Assembly: GCF_003945595.2 (NCBI RefSeq)
Contig: NW_024104359.1
Location: 1,341,501 to 1,405,500 of the forward strand
Length of the DNA: 64,000 bases
Reading direction: 5' to 3'
Source: Pipra filicauda
Taxonomy: Eukaryota > Chordata > Aves > Passeriformes > Pipridae
Part shown: positions 22,801-34,810 of the stretch, in pieces
How positions within the stretch are numbered: position 1 is the first letter of the stretch
Layout of the letters: the number at the start of each line of letters is the position of its first letter
Translations under genes and position numbers: made by a program
Notes under the pieces: generated by a model
Databases searched by the model: none
What the model saw: only the letters and a program-made list of their open reading frames with translations
What the model was told of the DNA's origin: nothing

Positions 22801-24808
22801 TGTGGGAGCTGGAAGTGAGAGCTGAGCACAACAGGATTTAATGAACTTCCCAGAACCGGCTGCTTAATAAATGTAGTTTGAAGGATTCAAATCTCCACCT
22901 CTCCCAGACTTGTAGTGCTCACCATAGGAGTCCTTCCATTCACTACTCTGGGATTTGATGTCACAAAATTAGGATTTTTACACCTTGTTAAGGAACAACT
23001 AAATGAGAAGAGTTTAATTACTTAGATTTTCAGAAACTGGTTACTATATTCTCACAACAATTCACTTCTAAAAAAATCAATTTATTTTAAATATGACCTT
23101 TTTTTTTTGATTTTCTTTCCAAGTTCCGCAGTTCTTCATAGTACCACAGGCACAGAGGCCTTGGGAACACTGATGCCAAAGGCTCCAAGGAAATTTAGTT
23201 TATGAAACAGATAATCATGGACACTTTCCAATCACCCAGTATTGCACATGCTGGCAATACCCCTATCTGAGTTGTTACCTTCCAGTGTGATAGTTTTTAA
23301 AGTTTAGTCGTTATTGTTGCTATTATTGCTATTATTAGTAGTAATATTTTTATTATTATTCTATAATACTTATAATTATAATAATAATTTCAGTTGATAG
23401 ATTAGATTGCTGCTGTCTGTCCCATCAGTCTAAGAAGATAAAGGCCTTAAGAGAGTTTTATAAAATAAAATATGAAGTGTGGCAGTACATTTGTACAGAG
23501 GGTCCATCAGTTCAATAAAAAAAAGATGTTTCATGATTAGCTGATATTAAGGAGTACTCTGAAGGGCCCCTCAATTAAATTAAAACTAGCAAGTTAACTT
23601 TTTATGCAGTATCATGTATAAAGAGCACCAACTGGTAGCAGCAGTGACATTAAAACCAATATAACTCCCCCTTACTCGTTATTCCAAATGGGCCACTCAT
23701 AAACTTTGGATAATGAACTGAAAAGTTCCCTTGTCAATTTTTTTTTCTTTTTGCTTTTGCATTTTTTAATAGCAAACAGCCTCAAAGTGTACAATTTAAT
23801 GTAAAATATTTTGGCATAATGTAAAGATTTTATCCAGGGAGACCCATCAAGTCATTTTGATGGGTGGCAGATGAGCTGACTGGCTTGGGAAAAGGTCCTG
23901 GATAACTATCTGAATTTAAAAAAAAAAGCTAAGAATAAGTTCATTATACTGAACCATGGATATATTGACCCAATTGATGGTGATATTGCATCAGGTGCAA
24001 TCTGCATATTCACACAGAGAGAGCTTTCCAGATTTATACAGCCCTCGGTCTCTGAATGGAGATTTTATGCAGGAATTGGAGCTTCTGGGGATGTTTTACA
24101 GTTAATGGTTTGGGTTGGTTTTTTTTTACAGATATTTCTTCATCCTTTCCCTGGCTAACTTTTTTTAGGAAAGTTTCCAGGGAATGTACATTTTCTTTGT
24201 TGCAGGAGGTAGGACAGCTCCTCAGGTTAAGGACTTTGAGCCTTCAACCTCACAGCCCTCTCTGGTGTCTACTTATCAGTGAGTCAGCTGAAACCAATAG
24301 CCTGGGATGAAGAACCCAGTAATAAGACAAACTGTTTGAGGGTTTGAGAAGACTCAACCAGTAGTTAACAGTAAAACCTGCTCTACTTTTTAATGGGACT
24401 GGGCTGGAATTATCTGTTAAGCTCCCAGTTGTGCTATCCAAGCAAAGCCCAACACAAACGTGTGCCCTGTGGGGACCACGCCACCACCACCACCCAAAAT
24501 TGATATTAATCTGGCAGTTGTTGTGTTGCATTGGGAAGGTGAACACAGGTATAAATTTTACACATCATAGCCTTTAGAAATTATGTGATACATCTGGATA
24601 AGTTTGCCTGGCTAATGCCAAAAACACCTCCCAGCCCTCAGCACAGCCTGGTGCTCCTCATCAGCATTCCTGGTAGTTAGGAGGGTCCTTCTCTCCATGG
24701 GGAATAGAAGGGAAAGTAACAAAATGTTTTCTTCCAGACTGTGTGTGGGGAAAAACAAACAAATAAAAAACCCAACCAAACAAAAACAAACAAACAAACA
24801 AAGAAAAG

Positions 24809-24839
<31 letters not shown>

Positions 24840-27800
24840 GAAAAGAAAAGAAAAGAAAAGAAAAGAAAAGAAAAGAAAAGAAAAGAAAAGAAAAGAAAAG
24901 AAAAGAAAAGAAAAGGAAAAAAAGAAAAGAAAAAGAAAAAGAAAGAAAAAGAAAAAAAAAAGAAAAAGAAAAAGAAAAAGAAAAAGAAAAAGAAAAAGAA
25001 AAAGAAAAAGAAAAAGAAAAAGAAAAAGAAAAAGAAAAAGAAAAAGAAAAAGAAAAAGAAAAAGAGGTTCATCTATTCAGTTTAGACCTTTGAGATCACC
25101 ATCATTACCCCAGCACTGCCAGTGTCCCCAAGAGCCACATCTACATGTCTTTTAAATCCCTTCAGGGATGGTGCAGACATATATAGGTGTGTCTATATGG
25201 TGCAGAAACGTGCAGAAACACCCCTTGCTCCCAGAGCTTCCTTTGGGGTGAAACATTTCCAGCGTGCTTCTTGTTTGATGCCCAGCTGACTGTTTCCATC
25301 ATTCTTAGAGGTGTTGTAATGCAGCTGCAGAAATCCTGCAAGAGATGGGGTTACTGCTGCTGTTGCAGCTCCAAGGCCATTCCCCCTCCCAGTTGTGTGG
25401 TGCTCACGGTAACACACCATAAAACACCATCCCATAAAAACCTGCTGATTGCCAGCGCTGCCCGACAGCTACAAGGAATCACAAAAGGTCATAAAAATGA
25501 TTCACATTCGCTCTCTCCTTCCTTTAAAATCAGCTGGTTAAAAGAAAAAGGGCCAAGTTGAAAATAAGCATCAGCAGTTCCAACCAGGCTGAAGCCAAAA
25601 CAGTCACATTTAGGAAGGGGCAGGTCTGCATTTGATTTCCAGGTGAAATTAGTGCATGAGGCTTCACAGGGAGCAATCCCTCCACCAACAGCTCCAGCCA
25701 GGCAGAGCAAATATTTGTCAGGCTGGAGCAAGGGGCTGCACCAGGGACTGGAGGTAAAAGTGTGTTCCAGCTTCTGAATTTGTTGGTGGGTTTGGGTTGG
25801 TCTAACCCAGCAGCTAAAATGATGGGCAGGTTGGTTTTCTTGTGCTCTGGGGAAATTCACAACATGTTAATCAGTTCTGTTCACAAATAGAGCAGCTAAA
25901 GAGGAGTATGGTGAAAGCTTGGGAGCATCTGAGATAGCATGTGCTACACTTGGTTTACAACACTCATCCTAAAACAGCCTAAAAACTTTTTCAGGAGAGT
26001 TAGCAGAGAAAATTTTTCTTTGTGGACTATATCAAAATATAAGTTAAAAGTACAAAAGAACAACCTCTTTTAAATGATGGAATGCACTCTATGAATTCTC
26101 GCTCTGCTATTCAGAGCTCCCTCACAAAATAAAGTGAATATTTCCCAAGTACTTTATAACATGAATTTTTACCAAAAAAAAGTCAGATGATGAATTACGT
26201 ATTTTTGTAAATCTGTGTGATAGACCATCTGTAAAAGGAATGCTATCTGAATATAAATAAATATGCAGTGAGCTAGGGTTGTATTTCAGGCTATATTGAT
26301 CACATTAATGAGAATGGTAATGTATGTATGTTTATTATGATTAACAGAACTGTGTTCATGTTGCATTTTCCATTTGAATGAAATTAACTTTCTCCTTCTG
26401 AAGTTGCTGAAGACGAACATTAAATGCAGAGAAGTGATCAGTGAATAAGCTCCTATAAAACCCTTTTCACTTCTATGTCAAATTTAATATACTTACTATA
26501 AATTAATCTTGAAAATTAAATGTTATTGACAGTTGTGAACATAAATACTCAAAGGGGGATGAACCTGATCTTTGTAACAACAAGTACAGCCAAGCAACTT
26601 CCACTGGGCACAAGATTAAATAATGCTCATGAATTTCCATAACAGCACACGTGAGTTTGAAGGTAGAACACGAGAGCAGCTTTACTGGAGACTGAGCCCA
26701 CAAAGATACTCTGGTTTTCCAGTTAAGGAGAAAATAAGTTTGGCTACCCTAAAGACAAAATAATTAACTGTAAATGAGCTGCTGTATCACTATCAGAGTA
26801 GAGAGAGTCCAGCTATAACTTCAGGGCATATGCAAAGGAAAAAAATATCTGAAATAGTGAGACAAATTCTGTTCACATCAGAATTTAAACACAGGTGGTT
26901 TGAGTTTGTTTTGGTCTTTTTTTTTTTCTCTCTATCTCTTGCATTTCTTCTCTGGGAGCAATTCAAATAATTGTGTTTCTTAATTGCCTTAAGACTTGCT
27001 CCTGTAAACAGGAAAAACTGTGCAGAAAAGGAACCAGTTTCTTTCTAAAATATTGAGTGAAGCTCATATTCCTGGTCTAGTTGAAGATATCCCTGCTCAT
27101 TGCAGGGGGTTGGGCTAAATGACCTTCAAAGGTCCCTTCCAACCCAAACAATTTGATGATTTTCTCCAAACAAAATGAAGGTTTTCCCTGCCTAGAGCTT
27201 GTAGATCTGGAGAGAGGTCCAAGAAGGATGATTTGACAAGGCAGATGCAGAAGATAAAAGTTCTCCCTGAAGCTGCATGATCCAAACACTGTCAGGACAC
27301 ACCTTCAGGCCCCAGTGTCAGCACAGAGAGGGCAAAACTGGAAGGTAGTAAAGCAGAGATGGCTGAGGAGTACCAGAAGATGAAAAAGCAGAGGTCTGAG
27401 GAACTGATAAAGATGATAAGATGGAGATTTCCATGGAAATCAAACAAGTTCCTGTGATGTAACAGCAAAGATTGTCCATCCAAACACCGATGGACAGAAG
27501 TTTGTGCAGTGTTTTGGATTCCTGTCTGCTCACTAAGGATATTCTCACCATACTTTTTCCTTTTCTATATGAATATTATTAAACTCAGAATTTGGTGCAA
27601 AGAACAGGGAATTTTATAGCCTATTCTGGGCACTGCAATTCTCATCATGAAGTTATTAGCAAGAAGGAATGAAAGCAATTGTGAGGGAACAATGAGGTTA
27701 TAATCATAACTTGTTCTTCCCCGTTCAAAATTATGCTCCTGTGATCTCCATTTTTGCTCTAACTGGGAGCTGCTTTTTAACTTGGGAAATTTTCAATAAT

Positions 27801-30800
27801 GAAGCTAAGAAGGAAATTACTGGACATTTCTTTGAGTCATAAACTTCCTGGAAATGCAGAGGGAATGGCATAATCAGCAGGTTCATGGATTTCAAAGTGC
27901 TGTGTTCATCTGACAGTTCTTTCAATCACTTTTTAGTAAAATACATCTGTAGCCATTGAGCCATTGTGTAATCCCCCCACACACCTGGAAATTATAATGT
28001 GGGATGTCATGATTTATTTCATAGCATAAAAGCTGTTAAATGAATACTGACAGCACCATTAGTGTTCTGATCTTGAACTGAAGTGCAAGTCAGCTCTGCT
28101 TAAGTCATCATTCTCGTGAGCCACAAATAAATGTGCAGCTTAAAAAGGTGCTGCAGGTTAATCAGAGCTGAATTAGTCACGAAAAATTCATAAAGAAGGG
28201 AGCAATTGAGGAAATGACACGCTGAGGCTCTTACCCCAACATAGTTTCTCTAAGCAGCCAGTGCCAAAGACTCCAGAATACTAAAACCTGGTCTGAAAAC
28301 TTGGTTAATTCTGAGTTAACTGGGAGATGTTGATATTACTTCAGCAGCTGCATCTTGTGCTTTGACTGCTCCCACCTGCACCTGGCACCTCAATTTCCAC
28401 CTTTGGCAAGCAGAAACCAAAAATGGGCTCCACACACCCTGGACTTCCCTTTGCCTGCTGCCTTCTGGTGAAAAATAAAGCAGAGAGAACCAAGTTAACT
28501 TAGCTAATAATGTTCTTAATTGATCCCACCAAGAATCATCAGTTACTGTTGTTCTGCCCTAAATCCCAGGTTCTTCAATATCGGCTTCTAGAAAAGAGAA
28601 TGACTCCTTCTGCTTACACTGAAATAAGATGTTTAGTTTCTATTCCTAACCTCTTCTGAGCTAATGGTGATTTGTGACTGTTTGAAGTACTTATCTACTT
28701 TTTCTGAAAATCGTGTTCTGTCTCATTTGTTCCTTAATGCAAAACTCTTGTTGTTCTACATATTTAAACCATTTTTTTTCCTCATTTAGTACTGTCTTTT
28801 TTGGAGGTAAAAAACTGGATGCCTGGCCCTAGAACTTCATGAATTCTGTTGTTTGATAAATATTTATCAAACTATTTTAGCACCAACAGCTGTGATCCTT
28901 TAACATGCAGAGCTTGTTTTATAGAGGGTCAAGCACTCTGTACCTCTTCCCAATTTCCAGAAGATTTCAAATTGTTCCCATTTGTCACTCTACTAACAGG
29001 GCTCAACATAATTCAAGGAGGAACAGTTCTGCTTAATGAGGGATAATTGTTTTCTCTTCAAGTTTGGACATTATTTGTGGCTTTACTTGCATGTTTATCC
29101 CAGTTATTTAGTCCAATGTATTTAAAGGGATCAGCAACCTTCAAATTGAATCATAAACCACTCAACCTCCCAGACTTGTGGCTTGGCTTGTTCTTGAGTA
29201 ATCCACAAAAATTTATATCTTCTGTGAGAATTTCCAAATTCATCAAGTAGTTTGTATATGGTCATTTATTAACTTTTTCCCTTAGATGAACCCAGAACAC
29301 CTAAAAAGGGGAATATAAATATATTTTTTTTCAAATGAGACTAAATCACATTTACCTTCCTTTTCCCCCCTGTTACTTACAAAAGGATTTACCAGTAAAT
29401 CCAAACTAACACACTTAAACTGAAATAACTGTTAAGTAAGACCAAATAATGCTGCACTGGTGTGCTGAGGTGATTTCTCATTCCAAATGAAGTGTTTCTT
29501 TTCTCATTTAGGGCTCCTAATGGGACCCTGATTAATGGAATAAGATGGCCAGCCTTCACCAGCAATGAACAGAAATATTTGACACTAAACACCAGCACTC
29601 CAGAGATCCTGACAAAACTCCGTGCTCAGCAGTGTCGATTCTGGAAATATTTTTTCCCCAAAGTCCTGGAAATGACAGGTAAAAAAATCTTTTATGCATG
29701 CTTTTATGGGAAACTTTTATGCAAGGATATTGGTGTGATGCTTGAGTTCAAATCTTTGTGTTATTTGTAGCTGAGGTGTCCAGGTATTGGATAAAACTGT
29801 CCATAATGAGGATCCCAGGATGTACCCTGTGCTTCTCTCCAGAAGTCACCACCCTGTTTGGTGTTAGGACAAAAACTGGGGACAAACCAAGGCCCAGGAC
29901 TTTGTGATGTGGAGTTTCTCTGGCCCAAAATGCAGATGCAGCCACAATGTGAGGCATTAAAAGTGCTGCAAATCCCTGTTCTCAAGGGAAGAGCCTTGGT
30001 GCTGCCAGGCTCTGGGTTCCTGGATGCTGGAGAAGGCAGGAAAAACAGTGTTTAAGGAGGGACTTTTGGAAGCTTTAGATGTTCTGTATAAACTTCTTGT
30101 GTCTAAGGTTGTTATATTTGGATTATATTATCTATTATTTATGGGATTCTATTATTATGCAGCTAATCCACAGAGGATATTAAGTGTGTTGCTGCTGCCA
30201 AGAGGGGATTCTGGTTTCCATCTCACGTGAGAGCCTCGTGTTTTATTTCTGGAGTGTCAGCCATTGATGACAAACAGACACTGCAAGATCTGCCTAAACT
30301 AAACAACTGATTTGTACCTGACCCTGTGTAAAATGGGGGTTTGAGATTTCACTACTTGGAAAAGTATAAGGAGCTGTGTGAAACTCTAAGTCCAGTTGAA
30401 CAGGGAGAACTCAACTGTTAGCAGGCAAACATCACCATTTTCACAAAGCCCAGCAAACAGACCAAGCCTCTGTGCTTTGGATTTCAAAAAGGAATTGATT
30501 TTATAAAGTGATTTTGCAGCTCTGGAACCACATTCTGCAGTTTGACTGGGGGAAAGTCTCGTTTCAGAAATAAGATACACGTTTAAAATGTTAATTAGTA
30601 ATTTAAAATCTTCCTGTAAGGCTCAGTTTGAGTGCTAGTCTTAAAAATATGCGAAGTCTTAAAAATATGTAAACTGTCACGGTGCACAGATGATTCCTTC
30701 TGAAATAATTTATTCCTTCCTCATTTGAGTCTATGACTGTATTATGGCTCAACTTTTATCCCCTCTCAGTTCAACAGATGTTTTTCAATTAAATCAGGAG

Positions 30801-33800
30801 AAGCAAAATCAGTAGGTAAAATGAATAATTTATGAGCCTCACTCTGTGATTTTAAAATCACAGTGTACCAAATTACAGATGGATTTTGGGGAGGTTTCAA
30901 AGACTCTGACAAGTCATTTGTGCTGAGCCAGGAGAACTGAACTGTTTTTCGTGTTTTTTTGAACCTGGCTGGGAATCCCTGTGGAAAAATGTGTATCCTA
31001 CAAATGGGCTGAGCACAACCAAGTGCTCTGGGGGGGAGCAGGAGGGAGAACATCCCCGGGCAGAGACCAACCCCAGAGTGGCTTTGCACGGTCCCGTGGT
31101 GGGAGGGATGACAGAGCAACACCCAGGATCTGCCAGGAGACAGAAACACATCACTTGGCCATAATCAGTGATTTACAACATAAATTTACAGCATCCAATT
31201 ACAAGAAATTCATGAGAATATTCTCAGGAAAAATGAAAAGAATCATCGTGTCTGGATCCTAACGTAGAGCTGAGACAGGAATGTTGTTGAGGTAGCACTG
31301 TTTTGTCATGTGTCTACATCTGGCAGTCCTTGAAATACTGTAAGTATAAAAACAGAGTATTTCCATTATGATCCCTATACAACGTTATAGCATCCTGACA
31401 AAAAAAAAATCTCTTTATAATTCTGCTTAAGACCATGATATAATACTTTATATTGCAATAATTCTCCTCACTGAAATATTGTTTTGCATTTCTTTTCTCC
31501 TCTTATGCCCAAAGGACAGTGAATCCCATAAATATATGTATTTTCTCATTTTCTGAGGGTGTCTCTTTTCTATTACTCCTTCCATTGCAATAGTCTTAGA
31601 TAAAGGTTGCTTTAACACGAGGTGATGTAAGACAACAGAGAAGAAGAAGTAAGGAGATTTTATGTTATCATTATTACAAGTTCAAGTGGGGTTCAGGTAG
31701 GTAAAATTCCATCAGGCAGAACCCAAAGAGGACAACAAAAGCAACTTATTTTACAGAAATTGCAATGATTTCTCAGTGTAAAGTGATCAGGATGTGCTTG
31801 GTAGCCACTTGTTTAGTTCCTGACCCATCCAAGCACAAGCCTTGCCACCCCTTGAGATCTTTTCAGCTTTTAATGACCAGCTCCAAACAAGTCCTGCACC
31901 TGAACAAGCCTGTTCCCATCACAGGCTGGGCAAGACAAGTTCCTCGAGGCAGTTAAAATATATGAGAGAGGAAAATATTTAGCCCCTGCCATCTTTAGGT
32001 TTAAATAATTTACATTTTCCTCAAGCAACTGAATCAGATACATTAAAAAAAAAAATCACGGTTACGGGTTAGAAAAATTAATAAGGAAAGATTAAACCTC
32101 ACACAGTAACACAAGAGTAACAGCCACATATAAAACATGGCCTTGATCTCTCTAGAGAACTTTGTATGATTTTGGAAGATTTCTCAATGTCTTCTCCTTG
32201 AGTTTCAACACTCAAACCTATCATTGGGTCAGAGCTCTCAGTTTTGTGCCCCACTTGGTAACAATCACTAGATAAGTAAACTGGCCCTAGACCTGCCTCA
32301 CATGAGCTCTAAATTCCAAGTAGACACAATTTCCACCGGGATTTTAACCCCATTTTGAAGGCCCTGGGCACACCCTCCATCCCCCTCAGCCCCAGCCAAG
32401 CTGGGAGCACTCAGATTTAATGTTCCATTGGAGGGTGAGAGCACTGGGACGAGCCCCAGAAGTTTTGCTGGTGACTGGTTCTACAAGAAACACACTGGAG
32501 GGACAGTAAACACTAAGTGACTTTTAAGTAGCTTTTAGAGCAATCATATGTTAATTATAAAAGCATCTATGTTAGTCTCTACCTCCTCAACACAATCTTT
32601 AATGCATCTAGAGCCCTAGTTATTTATATATGCCTGCTTCCTCTTGATTATAGAAAGCTGCAGGCAGCCAAGCTTTCCATTACTGGTCCATTACTATTTT
32701 AGTGTGCCTAATACATATTTTTCTATTTTTTTTATATATATTACTGCATCATGTATCATCTATAGAGAAATCAAAGTAGGTGCCATAAATACATTAAGTT
32801 TTAAAACCACCCTAAAAAGATTTCAGATGTGGAGGCAGAGAAATTTCAACCTCTTGGCCAGTGAGTAACAAAAATAATTGTGTTTGCTGTGATCCTCCAA
32901 GCAGTGTTTGGATTCTGCAGAGCTAAACACTCAGGGGAGTAAGAATATTGAAAATTTGGCTAAATAGAACATTCATCCTCACAACTGGTTTTAAATTTCC
33001 ACAGAATTGTGAACTAGTCAGAAGTCACCTCACCAATACTACAGCACCTATTGACAGAGTAAAACTTACTCTTTGCACCTATGGGCAGTGTGTTTCTGTA
33101 CCTTAACAATCTGATTTCTTTCTGACTCCAGTACCTTCCATCCCATGTCATTGGAAAGATCCCAGCCTTTACAATAATTCCTCTCCCAGAGAGCTCTACT
33201 GATGTTTGGAAGAAGAAAAACAATAAAGAAAGAAATCTGAAGTTCTTAAACATACATGTGAAAATGAATATATGGTTGGGGTTAATAAAGTTTTGATGTT
33301 CAGAGAGTGTGATTTAAAGAATCAGAGAATCACAGGGGGTTGGAAAGGGGCCTCTGGAGATCCTCCAGTCCCAAGGCAGGGTCACAAGAACACTGAATAG
33401 AGATACTAGAATATAGATCCTAGAATATAGATTTTGTTTTCTCCTTCCTGGACGTTTGTGAAACTCTCACCATGAAAATCTACAGCACAAACCTGCAGCA
33501 TTTATCACACTAATGAATCAGGAAGTTTTAAAGTACCTTTAATTATGAGCTCTTGAGGACACAAAAATTAATCCTAGCTTGTCATCCCTTATTAATTCTA
33601 TTATATCATAACAGCTACATGCCTGTGTCCCAATCTTAATGTTAATGCACAAAAATACATTGAAGATTAGCACTTTATTGGCACATCCAGCAGCTCAAAG
33701 GACGGTGTGGTGATAAATGTCACTTTGCTGCAATGCCATGAAAAGGCTGCATGGAAGAATAGGAAATGCAGAGTCTGCACTGCTGAGGAATCCAAGAACC

Positions 33801-34754
33801 CTTGGATTATCAGGAACAGTGTGGCCAACAGGTCCAAGGAAGTGATTCTTGCCCTGGACTCAGCACTGGTGAGGCCACCCCTGGAGTGCTGTGTCCAGTT
33901 CTGGGCCCTCAGCTCAGGAAGGACATGGAGGGGCTGGAGCAGGGCCAGAGGAGAGCAACGAGGCTGGGGAAGGGACTGGAGCACAAGTGCTGTGAGGAGA
34001 GGCTGAGGGAGCTGGGGGGGCTCAGCCTGGAGAAGAGGAGGCTCAGGGGAGACCTCCTCACTCTCTGCAACTCCCTGACAGGAGGGGGGAGCCGGGGGGG
34101 GTTGGTCTCTTCTCCCAGGCAACCATCAGCAAGACAAGAGGGCTGGGTCTTCAGCTGTGCCAGGGGAGGTTTAGGTTGGATATTAGGAAGAATTTCTTTG
34201 CAGAGAGGGTGCTCAGCCATTGGAATGGGCTGCCCAGGGAAGTGGTGGATTCTCCATCCCTGGAGGTGTTTAAGGACAGACTGGATGTGGCATCAGTGCC
34301 ATGGGCTGGGAACCACAGCGGGGTTGGATCAAGGGTTGGACTTGATGATCTTGGAGGTCCCTTCCAACCCAGCTGATTCTATGATTCTATGACTGGGACC
34401 TTTCAGAGCTCTGACTCATTGCCTGGAGAATCTCCCCTTTTCTCCTTGTTGGCTTCGCTGAGCTTTGCGTTGGGCTAACGAGAATTACTCCAAAGTTTGG
34501 GTGGCCTAAATGACTGCAGGGAGCAGAATCCCCCCTGTGGGTTGTTAGTGGCCCCCCTGACAGTTCAGCCCAGAGCAGTCACCCAGAGCTCTGAGCTGTA
34601 ATTATGGGTCAGCTCGAATCCTCTAATCTTTTCCTGCTCTGCCTCCCAGCTGTCAGCTCATCTAAGTCATGGGTGGTTGCCTCAAAGAGATTGATGATGT
34701 TGGTGATAATGGGATGCATTGACTTGTGACTTCAATTTGGATCTTATCACTGGG

Positions 34755-34810
<56 letters not shown>

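Larger units (their letters stand above)
10803..29511 (+). other. BCHE: BCHE intron 2
   Basis: About 18.7 kb. It contains an (ATTG)n run, (TA)n runs at about 13.2 kb, an avian LTR-like scrap (about 14136-14230), and CR1 fragments at 14883-15250 (-), 18591-19016 (+), 25080-25165 (-) and 27071-27164 (+). It also has a degenerate (TTA)n tract at 23311-23390 and a large purine microsatellite at 24776-25067. The remaining unique sequence is AT-rich and shows no other exon or gene that I can support. Confidence 0.8.

Noticed and set aside
24677..25155. Long Lys/Arg/Glu-rich and Phe-rich open frames on both strands
   Set aside because: They are translations of the purine microsatellite, where stop codons cannot occur, and not genes.
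33667..34392. Open frames of 99 to 196 codons on both strands
   Set aside because: They lie mostly within the best-preserved CR1 copy. The G+C-rich, stop-poor sequence explains them, and they do not resemble the CR1 reverse transcriptase.
34393..34809. Processed retrocopy with a poly(A) tail
   Set aside because: No coding similarity is seen before the A run and no flanking duplication is visible.
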